DNA of 64,000 bases from Bacillus gobiensis (GTDB lineage Bacteria > Bacillota > Bacilli > Bacillales > Bacillaceae). Position numbers and translations under genes: made by a program. The stretch covers positions 1,984,190 to 2,048,189 of the forward strand of contig NZ_CP012600.1 of NCBI RefSeq assembly GCF_001278705.1, given 5' to 3'. Below, piece after piece: positions 9,974 to 19,417 of this stretch (the first letter of the stretch is position 1; each line of letters opens with the position of its first letter). The notes beneath the pieces were generated by a model. It was given only the letters and a program-made list of their open reading frames with translations. It did not search any database and was not told where the DNA came from.

Positions 9974-11020
9974 ATGGCAACAATCAAAGATGTAGCAGAA
10001 CGCGCAGGCGTTTCAAAAGGAACTGTGTCCAATGTTTTCAGTGGGAAAAGACCAATCAGCAATGATGTGCGTGAACGGGTTTTAAAAGCGGCAAGAGAAC
10101 TGAACTACAGAGCAAATTATTTGGCACGCAGCTTAGCCGTACAGGAAACAAAAATTATCAGTCTGAGTATGGTACGAGGCAGCAACAAATTCAGCCCCTT
10201 TCACCTTTCTTTATTAAATGGGGTTTTGAACGAATGCACCGAGCATGGATATCGCCTATTGGTCAACAAGCTGCTTGACGAAACAGCCGAAAAGCAAGAG
10301 TTTGCGGCTGCCGATCCGATAGACGGAGAAATTATTTTAGATCCTTCAGAAAGTGATTTGCGTATCCATGAACGCTTAAAACAAGAGATCCCCTTTGTGC
10401 TCATCGGCAAGCCTGCGGATAATTTCGAAACAGCGATTTCATATGTAGACAACGATAATCAACAGATCGCCTTTCAAATCACCTGTCATCTTCTCGAATT
10501 AGGGCATAAAGACATTTTGTTTGTAAACTCAGGCAAAGAACGGACCGTCAGTAAAGAAAGAGAAAAAGGCTACAAAAAAGCGCTGGAAGACCATGCGCTC
10601 ACTTTTCGCCAGGGCATGGTTAAATACAAAATAAAAAATCTTTCTTCTCAAGAATTTGCTTATGAAACTATGATGGATATGTTTCAATCACATGAACCCT
10701 TGACCGCTGTCATTACCGACTCAGATCAAATGGCATTGGGCGTTTATCAAGCGGCAAGAGATTCAGGGATCACTATTCCTAAAGATTTATCTGTTATTTC
10801 TTTTAGCAATGACGTTGCTTACCTTGATCACTTTACACCTTCTCTAAGCTTTGTCAATTTACATTCAGAATTACTAGGAAAAGAAGCGGCAAGAGCTTTG
10901 CTCGATCTGTTAGGAGCAAAGGATAGAGTCGTAAAACGGATGATTGTACCCGCCACATTTGTCGAACAGGGATCGTGTGAAAAACCGGCAGCACTTTTAA
11001 AAATCGAGGAGGAAACTTAA
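9974..11020 (+). CDS. LacI/GalR-family transcriptional regulator
   Basis: A 348-residue repressor. The N-terminal helix-turn-helix ATIKDVAERAGVSKGTVSNV and hinge helix LNYRANYLARSLA are standard; the periplasmic-binding-protein-like effector domain follows (VITDSDQMALGVYQAARDSG). ATG 9974 has GAGGAGG upstream. Two identical palindromes precede the gene, and the binding-protein gene overlaps its stop (TAATG), so it is the first cistron of the sugar-type ABC/PHP/MFS operon and most likely its local controller. Confidence 0.9.
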   Translation: MATIKDVAERAGVSKGTVSNVFSGKRPISNDVRERVLKAARELNYRANYLARSLAVQETKIISLSMVRGSNKFSPFHLSLLNGVLNECTEHGYRLLVNKLLDETAEKQEFAAADPIDGEIILDPSESDLRIHERLKQEIPFVLIGKPADNFETAISYVDNDNQQIAFQITCHLLELGHKDILFVNSGKERTVSKEREKGYKKALEDHALTFRQGMVKYKIKNLSSQEFAYETMMDMFQSHEPLTAVITDSDQMALGVYQAARDSGITIPKDLSVISFSNDVAYLDHFTPSLSFVNLHSELLGKEAARALLDLLGAKDRVVKRMIVPATFVEQGSCEKPAALLKIEEET

Positions 11021-11044
11021 TGTTATCCGAAAAAAAAACCGTTT

Positions 11045-12436
11045 TTGTACCCTAAATCAATAGTCATCCTGGCCTTAATTGCCCTTTTGCTTAGCGCTTG
11101 TTCGAATGAAGCGAACAATGAGACGGGTGCCGAAGGCTCTGAAAACAAAAAGGTAAGAATGCTGACCACGGTTGTCGGCGGCAAGGATGATGCCGAGCAA
11201 AAACTATTTGTCGAAGAAATTGAAAAAAAGACAGGATTGGAAGTCGAAATGGTGAAACCCCCATCCGATTATGATCAAAAACTGTTAACATCTATTTCTT
11301 CAGGAGAACAATATGATCTTATTTATTTAACTAAAAATTTGATGGATGTGCTCGTCGACCAAGGAGCTTTAAAACAGATAAATGAACAAATCGATGGTTC
11401 AAAGATACTGTCAGATAAGGCTGTCATCCCTGATGAAGAGTGGAATCAGATTACATATGATGATGGTGCTGTATACGGAGTATTTAACAAGCTGGAAGGC
11501 GGAACAATGCCGATTATCCGCCAGGACTGGCTGAAGAAGCTAAAACTAGAACAGCCGAAGACATTGGATGAGTATTATACGGTTTTACAAGCATTTACCA
11601 AACAAGATCCGGATGGAAACGGAAAAGATGACACATATGGTTTATCAACTGCCGGCTTGTATGACCTGCAGCCATTCTTCAGTGCAACAGGCGTCAAATA
11701 CAAATATGTCATCGACAAAGACGGAAAACGGACGATTCCTTATTCTACAGAAGCGGCTGTACCAGTATTTGAATGGCTGAACAAGCTGTATAAAGAAGGT
11801 ATCTTGGATCCTAATTTTGTGACGAACGATACGTCAAAAATGCGGGAACTATTTTTAACGGACCGTGTCGGTGTCGTTACGTATTGGGACGCATGGGTCG
11901 GTTTGTTTAACAATATGGCTAAAAAAGAAAAACCAGACACTTCCTTTGAAGCGAAGGGTATAACAGGTGCAGAAGGTCCTGAAGGATTTATGCTGAGACG
12001 CGGGGATCCAAGCCTTTTCGCCATTCCTGCCAATGCCCAAAACGTCGAAGGCGCGATGAAATTTCTTGAATTCTGGCATTCTGAAGAAGGCAACCTGTTA
12101 AGCACACTGGGTATTGAAGGCCACGATTATACCGTAGAAAACGACAAATATAAATTAACAGATAAGGGAGAAGAACACGGGATGGATCATGGTGTTGTTA
12201 CCCCAAACAACAGTCACTTTAAAAATCCAATCGGCCTGCTGCCGGGAATGGAAGAAGCGAGAGAAGTCGTAATGAGCAATAACTCGACATTAGAAATCTC
12301 TACAGGAGACTGGCCGGAAGCAGAGAAAATTGTAACAAAGTATGCATTCAGTGCGATTACAGGCGACATGCCGGCTGGCGATGCAGTGAAAACGATGCAT
12401 GATGAATTGCTTTCCGCCGGCTTAATTGATCAATAA
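11045..12436 (+). CDS. ABC transporter solute-binding lipoprotein (CUT1, family 1), 5' frame disrupted
   Basis: Extracellular binding protein with signal peptide and lipobox ALLLSACSN, then a family-1 sugar-type fold (YDLIYLTKNLMDVL, DPDGNGKDDTYGLS, and the C-terminal IVTKYAFSAITGDMP). Cys of the lipobox is lipid-modified, so the protein sits outside the membrane. The natural start is ATG 11020, overlapping the regulator stop and 7 bases after GAGGAGG, but nine As (11030-11038) put it out of frame (stop at 11053). With one A fewer it reads MLSEKKPFLYPKS into this frame. As given, only TTG 11045 without a ribosome site is available. Confidence 0.85.
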   Translation: MYPKSIVILALIALLLSACSNEANNETGAEGSENKKVRMLTTVVGGKDDAEQKLFVEEIEKKTGLEVEMVKPPSDYDQKLLTSISSGEQYDLIYLTKNLMDVLVDQGALKQINEQIDGSKILSDKAVIPDEEWNQITYDDGAVYGVFNKLEGGTMPIIRQDWLKKLKLEQPKTLDEYYTVLQAFTKQDPDGNGKDDTYGLSTAGLYDLQPFFSATGVKYKYVIDKDGKRTIPYSTEAAVPVFEWLNKLYKEGILDPNFVTNDTSKMRELFLTDRVGVVTYWDAWVGLFNNMAKKEKPDTSFEAKGITGAEGPEGFMLRRGDPSLFAIPANAQNVEGAMKFLEFWHSEEGNLLSTLGIEGHDYTVENDKYKLTDKGEEHGMDHGVVTPNNSHFKNPIGLLPGMEEAREVVMSNNSTLEISTGDWPEAEKIVTKYAFSAITGDMPAGDAVKTMHDELLSAGLIDQ

Positions 12437-12447
12437 CCAAAATAAGG

Positions 12448-12486
12448 AACAGGAGAGAGAAAGAATATGCTTCCTCTTCTCCTGTT
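12448..12486 (+). terminator. Intercistronic hairpin after the binding-protein gene
   Basis: AACAGGAGA (12448-12456) pairs with TCTCCTGTT (12478-12486), followed by ATTTT. Such stem-loops after binding-protein genes usually act as partial terminators or RNA stabilisers that make the binding protein more abundant than the permeases. Confidence 0.65.
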
Positions 12487-12512
12487 ATTTTATGCACAGG
12501 GAGACGTAAGCC

Positions 12513-13385
12513 TTGAAACTGATACAGAAGCATTTCAGCTTATATTTAATGTTTGTGCCAATATTGCTTTATTTTTGTATTTTTAATTTCTATCCATTAA
12601 TCAGCGGATTTATGATGAGCCTGCAAAAATTCCGGCTGATCGGCGACCGGCCGTTTGTCGGGCTTGCTAACTACAATACCGTTTTGAATGATCCCGCTTT
12701 TTGGCAATCTCTTACGAACACTCTTTGGATTGGCGGCGGCATTTTATTGTTGGGATTTGTTGCGCCTATCATTACAGCGCTCGCTCTGAACGAAGTATTG
12801 CATATCGTTTTCAAACGATTTATCCAAACGGTCATTTACATCCCGCACTTGTTTTCATGGGTTGTTGTCGGAGGGATATGGATTTTTATATTGTCGCCCG
12901 ACGGAGGACTTGTCAATTCAATCCTTACGTTACTCGGAAAGGAAGAAATCACCTTTCTGACAAACAAAGATTATGCAAGGCCCATCATCATACTCTCCGC
13001 TGTATGGAAGGATATGGGTTATAACTGCATTATTTATTTAGCAGCCATTACTGCGATCAACCCGACACTGTATGAAGCCGCTCGAATAGACGGAGCAAAC
13101 CGGATGCAGGAAATTCGGCATATCACCCTGCCGCAGCTGATCCCGACGATGAAGATCGTTTTTTTATTGAATTTAATGGGGGTATTGCGGATTTTTGACC
13201 AAATTTTTGTCATGAGAAATCCAGCGATTGCCGGCCAGGTTGACGTATTGATGACGTATGTGTATGAAAAAGGGATTTTAAACTTTAATATGGGCGTCGC
13301 CTCTGCCGCTTCCTTTCTGGTGATTGCCGCAACCCTTGTTTTAGTGTTTATTACCAGAAAAGTTACGAAATACGATTTGGAGTGA
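12513..13385 (+). CDS. ABC transporter permease, LplB/MalF-like
   Basis: A 290-residue membrane permease with about six TM helices. The EAA loop that contacts the ATPase is EAARIDGANRMQEIRHITLP. TTG start at 12513 follows CAGGGAG. It pairs with the next permease (4-base gap). No ATPase gene is in the locus, so a shared ATPase such as MsmX probably energises it (inference from the CUT1 family in Bacillus). Confidence 0.88.
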   Translation: MKLIQKHFSLYLMFVPILLYFCIFNFYPLISGFMMSLQKFRLIGDRPFVGLANYNTVLNDPAFWQSLTNTLWIGGGILLLGFVAPIITALALNEVLHIVFKRFIQTVIYIPHLFSWVVVGGIWIFILSPDGGLVNSILTLLGKEEITFLTNKDYARPIIILSAVWKDMGYNCIIYLAAITAINPTLYEAARIDGANRMQEIRHITLPQLIPTMKIVFLLNLMGVLRIFDQIFVMRNPAIAGQVDVLMTYVYEKGILNFNMGVASAASFLVIAATLVLVFITRKVTKYDLE

Positions 13386-13389
13386 AACC

Positions 13390-14259
13390 ATGAATCAGCG
13401 AAAAATAGGAGAACAACAGGGATCGGTTCTTGTCCGTTGGGGAATTTACTTATTTCTTAATGTATTAGTTATCACTATGATTTTACCGATTTTGAACAGC
13501 TTTGTCGTTTCCTTTAGTTCCAATGTCGCTTCCATGCAAACTGGTTTAAAGCTTTGGCCGTCGGAATGGAGTCTTGAAGGCTATCAAACCGTGTGGACAA
13601 AAATGGAACTGTGGCTTCCGTTTGTCAACAATTCAATTGTTACTGTAGCAGGCACAATCATCCACGTGTTTTTGGCTTCAATGGCTGGTTACATGCTAAT
13701 TCAAAAAGGACTGCCTGGAAAAAAATTTATGGTTACTTTCATTATGCTGACGATGGTTGTGCCTTCTGAAACAATCATGATTCCATTGTATATCGTCAAT
13801 AAAGATCTCGGCCTGCTAAACACCCTTTCCTCGCTTGTTTTATCAGGATTGGTATCAGGTTTTTCTATTTTATTGATGCGCAATTTCTTTTTATCTGTCC
13901 CGGACAGCATCGCAGAATCAGCGCGCATCGATGGTGCAGGAGATTTTTTTATCTTCTGGAAGCTTTATTTGCCGATTGCCAAACCCGGATTGATGACCGT
14001 ACTGCTGTTTGAATTTGTAAGCAGATGGAATCACTTTACCTCTGCTCTCCTTTATATTAATGATCCCGACAAATATACACTGCAAATTGCTTTGCAGGCG
14101 CTGGTCATTGGATCGGATTCAACATCTACAAGCACATTTTTCACACCGAATGTACGGATGGCAGGAATCATGATTGCTTTGATTCCGTTGCTGGTGATTT
14201 ATCCGTTCGTCCAAAAATATTTTGTTAAAGGAATTTCATTAGGATCCACAAAAGAATAA
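13390..14259 (+). CDS. ABC transporter permease, YtcP/MalG-like
   Basis: A 289-residue second permease, six TM helices, with EAA loop ESARIDGAGDFFIFWKLYLP and the characteristic C-terminal ending FVQKYFVKGISLGSTKE. ATG 13390 lies four bases after the previous stop, so translation is probably coupled. Closest in style to the LplC/YtcP group handling complex or uronic oligosaccharides; the actual substrate is not shown by the sequence. Confidence 0.9.
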   Translation: MNQRKIGEQQGSVLVRWGIYLFLNVLVITMILPILNSFVVSFSSNVASMQTGLKLWPSEWSLEGYQTVWTKMELWLPFVNNSIVTVAGTIIHVFLASMAGYMLIQKGLPGKKFMVTFIMLTMVVPSETIMIPLYIVNKDLGLLNTLSSLVLSGLVSGFSILLMRNFFLSVPDSIAESARIDGAGDFFIFWKLYLPIAKPGLMTVLLFEFVSRWNHFTSALLYINDPDKYTLQIALQALVIGSDSTSTSTFFTPNVRMAGIMIALIPLLVIYPFVQKYFVKGISLGSTKE

Positions 14260-14277
14260 TGAACAGGAGGAGAATCG

Positions 14278-15555
14278 TTGGAACAGCTGCTTACACTAAC
14301 TCGATTGATCACAAAAAGCGAAGAAAGAAACTATATCGAAATCCCTTTTGCGATAGAAAACGATTTGTCCCGGCTAATGGTAAAATATGAAGTTATCAGT
14401 CAAGGATCAGATCCCTGCGTCGTCGATTTGGGAGTGAGAGACCAAAGCCGAGTCAGAGGTTGGAGCGGCGGCGCTCGAAGCGAGTTTTATATCGGGATTG
14501 ATCAGGCAACCCCGGGCTATACACCAGGGGACTTGAAAGCTGGAGAATGGGCGATTCTGTTAGGTGCCTACAGAATCGCCAAAGAAGGCTGCATTGTTAA
14601 GCTGACGATTATTTCCGAAGAAAAACCTTTATTGCAGAAATCTTGGCTGAAAGGTGATCTACACCTGCATACGATCCACAGCGACGGATCTTATCTGGTC
14701 AGGGAAAATGTTCAAATCGCCGCCCAGCACGGGTTAGATATTATTGGCGCCATGGACCACAATGTGACAAGCCAAAATGCAGAGTATGAAAGTTTCGGTG
14801 ACATTCTTAGTATTCCAGGCATGGAGCTGACAACCTACGAAGGACATTGCAATTTATTCGGTGTTAAGGAACCTGTTCTCGATTTCCGTGCCCAAACAAC
14901 GAATGAGATGAAGAGCAAGCTACAAGAAGCGAAAGAAAAGGGGGCACTTATATCGATCAACCACCCTTTTGACGACGGCTGTCCTTGGAATTACGGCTTC
15001 GATTTGGAATTTGATGCGGTAGAAGTGTGGAACGGTCCATGGCGGGAATGCAACGAAAAGGCAGTTCAGTGGTGGCATGAACAGCTTGTAAGAGGAATGA
15101 GGATACCAGCAGTCGGAGGAAGTGATACTCACCGTCCGGATCCGTATGTCCGGCAAGGCTATCCAACGACCCGTATTTATGCAGAAAAATCAGTAGCAGG
15201 AATTCTGTCAGCGATTCAAGCAGGGAACGTCACGTTGTCTTATTCACCTGATGGCCCCGCTATTGAGCTGAGAGCTGATCAAGCGATAGCAGGCGATCTT
15301 TGCAAGCCGGAGCAAGAAGTATCCGTAAGCATATCCGGACTTGAAAAAGGTGACGAGATTAAAATTATTTCGAATAGGGAAATTGAGTATACACTTGTGG
15401 TTGAATCCGGGCAATCAACCTTTCACTACTTATGGCAGCACGTAAAAGAAAGGTTCTTTTACCGGATTGAAGTGTGGAGAACGTTTCCTGCATTCGGCAA
15501 GAAAGGAATGGCCGCTTTAAGCAATCCGATTTATTTTCCACGAGAAACCATCTGA
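14278..15555 (+). CDS. PHP-domain metallohydrolase, CehA/McbA-like
   Basis: A 425-residue protein: about 120 residues of beta-rich N-terminal domain, then a PHP (polymerase and histidinol phosphatase) domain with GDLHLHTIHSDGS, GAMDHN, GMELTTYEGHCNLFG, SINHPFDDG and GGSDTHRPD, the metal-binding His/Asp set. Family members hydrolyse phosphoesters or carbamate/other esters. No signal peptide, so it acts in the cytosol. TTG 14278 follows ACAGGAGGAG. Its place after the permeases suggests that it cleaves the imported compound. Confidence 0.85.
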   Translation: MEQLLTLTRLITKSEERNYIEIPFAIENDLSRLMVKYEVISQGSDPCVVDLGVRDQSRVRGWSGGARSEFYIGIDQATPGYTPGDLKAGEWAILLGAYRIAKEGCIVKLTIISEEKPLLQKSWLKGDLHLHTIHSDGSYLVRENVQIAAQHGLDIIGAMDHNVTSQNAEYESFGDILSIPGMELTTYEGHCNLFGVKEPVLDFRAQTTNEMKSKLQEAKEKGALISINHPFDDGCPWNYGFDLEFDAVEVWNGPWRECNEKAVQWWHEQLVRGMRIPAVGGSDTHRPDPYVRQGYPTTRIYAEKSVAGILSAIQAGNVTLSYSPDGPAIELRADQAIAGDLCKPEQEVSVSISGLEKGDEIKIISNREIEYTLVVESGQSTFHYLWQHVKERFFYRIEVWRTFPAFGKKGMAALSNPIYFPRETI

Positions 15556-15559
15556 TCCT

Positions 15560-16777
15560 TTGGCAAAAGTATCGCGTGAACAGCCAAACACAACTGTGTT
15601 CCCTGCATACACAAAAAATTTTCTTGTCATTTTATGCTTAAGCGGAATTGCCAGTAGTTTATCAACTATTTTTGTGAATGTATATTTGTATAAAATTTCC
15701 CTTACCATATTCGAAGTCGTTTTATTTAATTTTTTTTCCTATCTCATATGGGCACCTGCTTTTGTTGTCTCAGGAATGATCAGTAAAAAAATCGAACGGA
15801 AATTTTCTCTGATTATCGGCAGTATTTTTCAGCTTGTTTTTTACTTTCGTGTACTTCATCTCGGAACGGAATCCGTCAACCACGTAATTGAATTGGCGAC
15901 GCTGTTTGGTATCGGTTCAGGATTTTTCTGGTTGTCGGTAAACACATTGACAGTCGATTATACAACAAAACAAAACCGCAAATGGTTTAATTCTGTTAAC
16001 GGAATTTGTACGTCTTTGACCCAAATGATCGGCCCATTGCTCGGCGGATGGATCGTTGAGTTTCTGCCCAGCTTAATCGGCTATCAAATCATTTTCAGTT
16101 TCTCTCTTTTTTTCTTTGCCATTGCGATAGCACTTGCTTTTTTTCTGCCGAATTTCGGGGAAAAAAGCTGTTTTCAGTGGAAATCCGTGGTAAAGATTCA
16201 TATCGACAAGGAATGGCGATATCTTGCTTACTCCTTTACATGCCTTGCATTTCGGGACGGCGTCATTTCTTTTGTGATTTCTCTTTGGGTATTTATCGTC
16301 ACGGGCAGTGAGAGAGTACTTGGCAATTTTGCTTTTATGACCACGGCCTTGTCCATTGTTACTTATTATATGATCGGCAAATTCAGCAATGAAAAACAAA
16401 AATGGCCGCTGATTATTTTGGGAAATGTGCTGTTAAGTCTGTCATTTGTCGTGTTGTCATTCGATGTCAACCTTTTCTCACTAATCGTATACGGGCTTGT
16501 CTCTGCCATTTGTATTCCAATGTTCACTGTTCCTTTTGATACGTTATCATTAAACTCGGTTTCAAAGTTTGACCAACAAGGCAGGCTGAGGATCGAAATG
16601 GTAGTTGCCCGGGAAATGGCACTTAGTGTGGGAAGAATCGTGAGTGTCGGAGCATTAGCTTTCATCTATGGCTTCAGTGCTCATCCGGCAAAAATTATTC
16701 CTTGGTTTTTAATTCTGCTTATTATCGTCGGAAGCATGTGCATTGTGTTTCTAAAAAGATATAAATATACGTTATAA
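15560..16777 (+). CDS. MFS transporter in the ABC/PHP operon
   Basis: A 405-residue, about 12-TM major facilitator (ATLFGIGSGFFWLSVNTLTVDYTT; GPLLGGWIVEFLPSLIGYQ). It has no close named relative that I recognise. It starts with TTG 15560, four bases after the PHP stop, with only a weak ribosome site, so coupling is likely. As the last cistron before a terminator it may export a product of the PHP hydrolase or be an alternative importer. Confidence 0.8.
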   Translation: MAKVSREQPNTTVFPAYTKNFLVILCLSGIASSLSTIFVNVYLYKISLTIFEVVLFNFFSYLIWAPAFVVSGMISKKIERKFSLIIGSIFQLVFYFRVLHLGTESVNHVIELATLFGIGSGFFWLSVNTLTVDYTTKQNRKWFNSVNGICTSLTQMIGPLLGGWIVEFLPSLIGYQIIFSFSLFFFAIAIALAFFLPNFGEKSCFQWKSVVKIHIDKEWRYLAYSFTCLAFRDGVISFVISLWVFIVTGSERVLGNFAFMTTALSIVTYYMIGKFSNEKQKWPLIILGNVLLSLSFVVLSFDVNLFSLIVYGLVSAICIPMFTVPFDTLSLNSVSKFDQQGRLRIEMVVAREMALSVGRIVSVGALAFIYGFSAHPAKIIPWFLILLIIVGSMCIVFLKRYKYTL

Positions 16778-16796
16778 GCTTACATACGTCGTTACG

Positions 16797-16830
16797 GCGA
16801 ATTCCTAATCAATCGGAATTCGTCTTCTTC
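16797..16830 (+). terminator. Terminator of the LacI/ABC/PHP/MFS operon
   Basis: GCGAATTCC pairs with GGAATTCGT across a nine-base loop, followed by CTTCTTCATTTT. The T-run is imperfect. Confidence 0.6.
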
Positions 16831-16904
16831 ATTTTGAAACAACGAATATACTGGACGAAGCCTGCTCATGATATAGGTATAGAGTAAAAACCTAGGAGGA
16901 AACC

Positions 16905-17141
16905 ATGAAGATATTAGGAATATTTATTCTCATTCTTTTCTTATGCCTATCACTTATAGCAGGAATCGACTTACTTATGGGCTTTGATCCCTCTCATATT
17001 TTATATCATTTATTCAACCCCTTTTGGGTTATTGAAACCGGAGAATTAGTCATGTTGCTTTTCTTTCTACTGCTAACAGTCGGGCAGCAAATCTATTTCA
17101 TGATCAAAAACAAAGCGAACAAACAAAAGGGATCTAGTTAG
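16905..17141 (+). CDS. Small two-TM membrane protein, possible germinant receptor D subunit
   Basis: A 78-residue protein with two hydrophobic helices (residues 3-25 and 47-68) separated by GFDPSHILYHLFNPFWVIE and a Lys-rich tail. ATG 16905 has AGGAGG. The size and topology resemble the small D subunits linked to some ger receptor operons; here it faces the ger operon and overlaps the end of the broken gerB by eight bases. The D-subunit idea is inference; otherwise unknown. Confidence 0.6.
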   Translation: MKILGIFILILFLCLSLIAGIDLLMGFDPSHILYHLFNPFWVIETGELVMLLFFLLLTVGQQIYFMIKNKANKQKGSS

Positions 17142-18236
17142 TTTTATTCATCAAACGGCTGCGAACCAACACAACCAAAAGCATTAACAGCGGAAGGCTG
17201 ATGAGAAAAGTACTGTGCAGGTAATATGGTATGAAGTACCGGGCTTCTTCAGAATGCTCCACAAAATTTGAAGCAATTACCATTGATAATACAAGTAATA
17301 TCACTCCTGTTGGAAAAACCACAAGCCTAAAGTTTAACTTAAACAAATTGGCCATCCCGATAGCAGCACAATAAAAATAGATGATTGCTTTAAAAAACAC
17401 GGTAAGCAGTAAGGTGAAAACTACAATGACATCGAGCCGTTGGATAAAATCGAACCAATTGACCATTCCAATTGTTGATAGCAAAGGAAACGTAGATCTC
17501 TCCACATTTTTTACACCAAGTACAGCAATATTCAAAGCGGTAGTATAGCTTAAAATAAGCCCGCCTTGAAATGATGGCGGACAGCCAAACTTTTTTCACC
17601 GCTTCAGGCCGATTTAAATAAGGGTACAGCATCGTAAAAACAATCATTTCTCCAAAAGGGAAAGAGAGAAGCCTCGGAAAGGCAGTCGTAAAGACAGGCT
17701 TCCATCCATCTTCAAGAAACGGCTGCAGCTGATGAAAATCAACATACCCCGAAAAAAGAACTAAAAAATTCCCTGCAACTCCAAGAAGAAGCAGGATGAT
17801 AATAAAAACCTCTGCTGATCTCGCAACTACTTCAATACCAAGATAAAGGACGTAGCAAACGGCAAGAATCATTAAAATATTGACAGCCCAATGCCGGTGT
17901 ATTTGGCATAGTGGAAGAAATCAGCAAGTCACCGAATTCTCTTAGATTTCGAGCTGCTATGTACAAAAAGTAAATAATATATATAAGACCTATCGCCCAG
18001 CCTATGTAATTACCGAATATTTTTCTTGCGTATCCGGTCAAATACAGATTTGGATAGTGCCTCATGACATAATAGTGAATAAAAAATAAAACAATCCCTC
18101 CGCACAATCCGAAAAGAGTCGCAAGCCAAGCTTCTTTGCCGGCAGTTACCCCGTAACTTACAACCAGTGTAGTCCTGAGTTCAAAAATGAACATCAAAGC
18201 AAATAGTTGAATGACATTAATTTTGGCCTTTTCCAA
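17134..18236 (-). pseudogene. Second GerB-type germinant receptor permease, two frameshifts
   Basis: Three successive minus-strand reading frames together match the intact gerB next door from start (MEKAKINVIQLFALM) to end (LVVLVRSRLMNK). The frame shifts near 17889 (after MPNTPAL) and near 17568 (after KKVWLSAIIS). Rejoined, the protein would be about 365 residues, an amino-acid-permease-like 10-TM B subunit. It is a tandem duplicate about 43 bases behind its paralogue. Either a decayed gene or two sequencing errors; two independent shifts favour decay. Confidence 0.85.
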
Positions 18237-18278
18237 TGAGCAAGCAGCCTCTCTTTGCTTATTTAGGTGTAAATAGTT

Positions 18279-19373
18279 CTAATTTGCTTTCTTAAAACGG
18301 TTGCGAACCGTCGCAACTAGCAGCAAAGACAAAGGGATTAATATGTGAATAAACAAGAAAAGAGAATACGGTACAACCTTTTGCCCTTCTTCAATATGCT
18401 CCGAAAAATCCGAAGAAATAACCATAGTTAAAATAATAAGGATTAATCCTGACGGCAAAAGTATTTGATGCTTTTTTAACTTAAACAAATCAACCATTCC
18501 GATGATCGCACTATAAAAAAAGATGGAGATTTTGTAAAACATGGTTAAGAGGAAGGAAAGAACAACAACAGCATCAAGCCGTTGGATAAAATCGAAAAGG
18601 TTCACTCTTCCGATCGTCGACAGCAACGGAAACGTAGCGACTTCCATTTCTCCCAAACCGAGAACAGCAATGTTTAAACTGGTTATAAACATTAATATAA
18701 TTCCGCTCGTAAATAAAGCGGACAGCCAAACTTTTTTTGCTAATTCAGGCTGATTTAAATACGGAAGCAGCATCGTAAAGACGAAAAATTCTCCGAAAGG
18801 GAAAAAGGCAATCGACGGAACTGTTTTTAAAATGGGCTCCCATCCGTTTTCAAGAAAAGGTTGCAGGTTATGGAAATCGACATAGCCTGAAAAAAATACG
18901 AGAAAACTGGCAGTAACCCCAAAAAAGATCAGGATCACAATAAACACTTCCGCGGTCCTCCCTATTGTTTCTATCCCTAGAAACAATACATAACAGAGGA
19001 CAAGAAGGAATAACACGATAATCGCCAGCACTGGTGTGTTGGTTAAAGTTGAAGCACGCAGCAGATCCCCAAAATCACGCAGATTTCTGGCTGCAGCATA
19101 CAAAAAGTAGATGACATATATCAAGCCGATCATCCAACCAAGATATTTGCCAGCAATTTTTCTGGCGTACCCGGTGAACGACAGATTAGGATATTGGCGA
19201 TACAAAAAGTAGTATATGAAAAATAAGACGATCCCCCCGCACATTCCTAAAAAAATTGCAAACCAAGCATCTTTTTTCGCACCACTGGCAAGGCTCACGA
19301 CCAAAGCGCTTCCAAGCTCAAAAAATAACATTATCGAAAAAAGTTGAATGGCACTTAATTTAGCTTTTTCCAT
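18279..19373 (-). CDS. Germinant receptor B subunit (spore germination permease family)
   Basis: A 364-residue integral membrane protein with about ten TM helices of the GerAB/APC-like endospore germination family, which forms the ligand-binding B subunit in the inner spore membrane. Typical parts: QLFSIMLFFELGSALVV at the start, TGYARKIAGKYLGW, and VDFHNLQPFLENGWEPIL. It follows gerC by 44 bases in the operon gerA-gerC-gerB. The germinant cannot be predicted. Confidence 0.9.
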   Translation of the reverse strand: MEKAKLSAIQLFSIMLFFELGSALVVSLASGAKKDAWFAIFLGMCGGIVLFFIYYFLYRQYPNLSFTGYARKIAGKYLGWMIGLIYVIYFLYAAARNLRDFGDLLRASTLTNTPVLAIIVLFLLVLCYVLFLGIETIGRTAEVFIVILIFFGVTASFLVFFSGYVDFHNLQPFLENGWEPILKTVPSIAFFPFGEFFVFTMLLPYLNQPELAKKVWLSALFTSGIILMFITSLNIAVLGLGEMEVATFPLLSTIGRVNLFDFIQRLDAVVVLSFLLTMFYKISIFFYSAIIGMVDLFKLKKHQILLPSGLILIILTMVISSDFSEHIEEGQKVVPYSLFLFIHILIPLSLLLVATVRNRFKKAN

Positions 19374-19417
19374 CGTCTGTGAAGCCCCTTTGCAACTAGG
19401 TATGACAAGATATTCGC

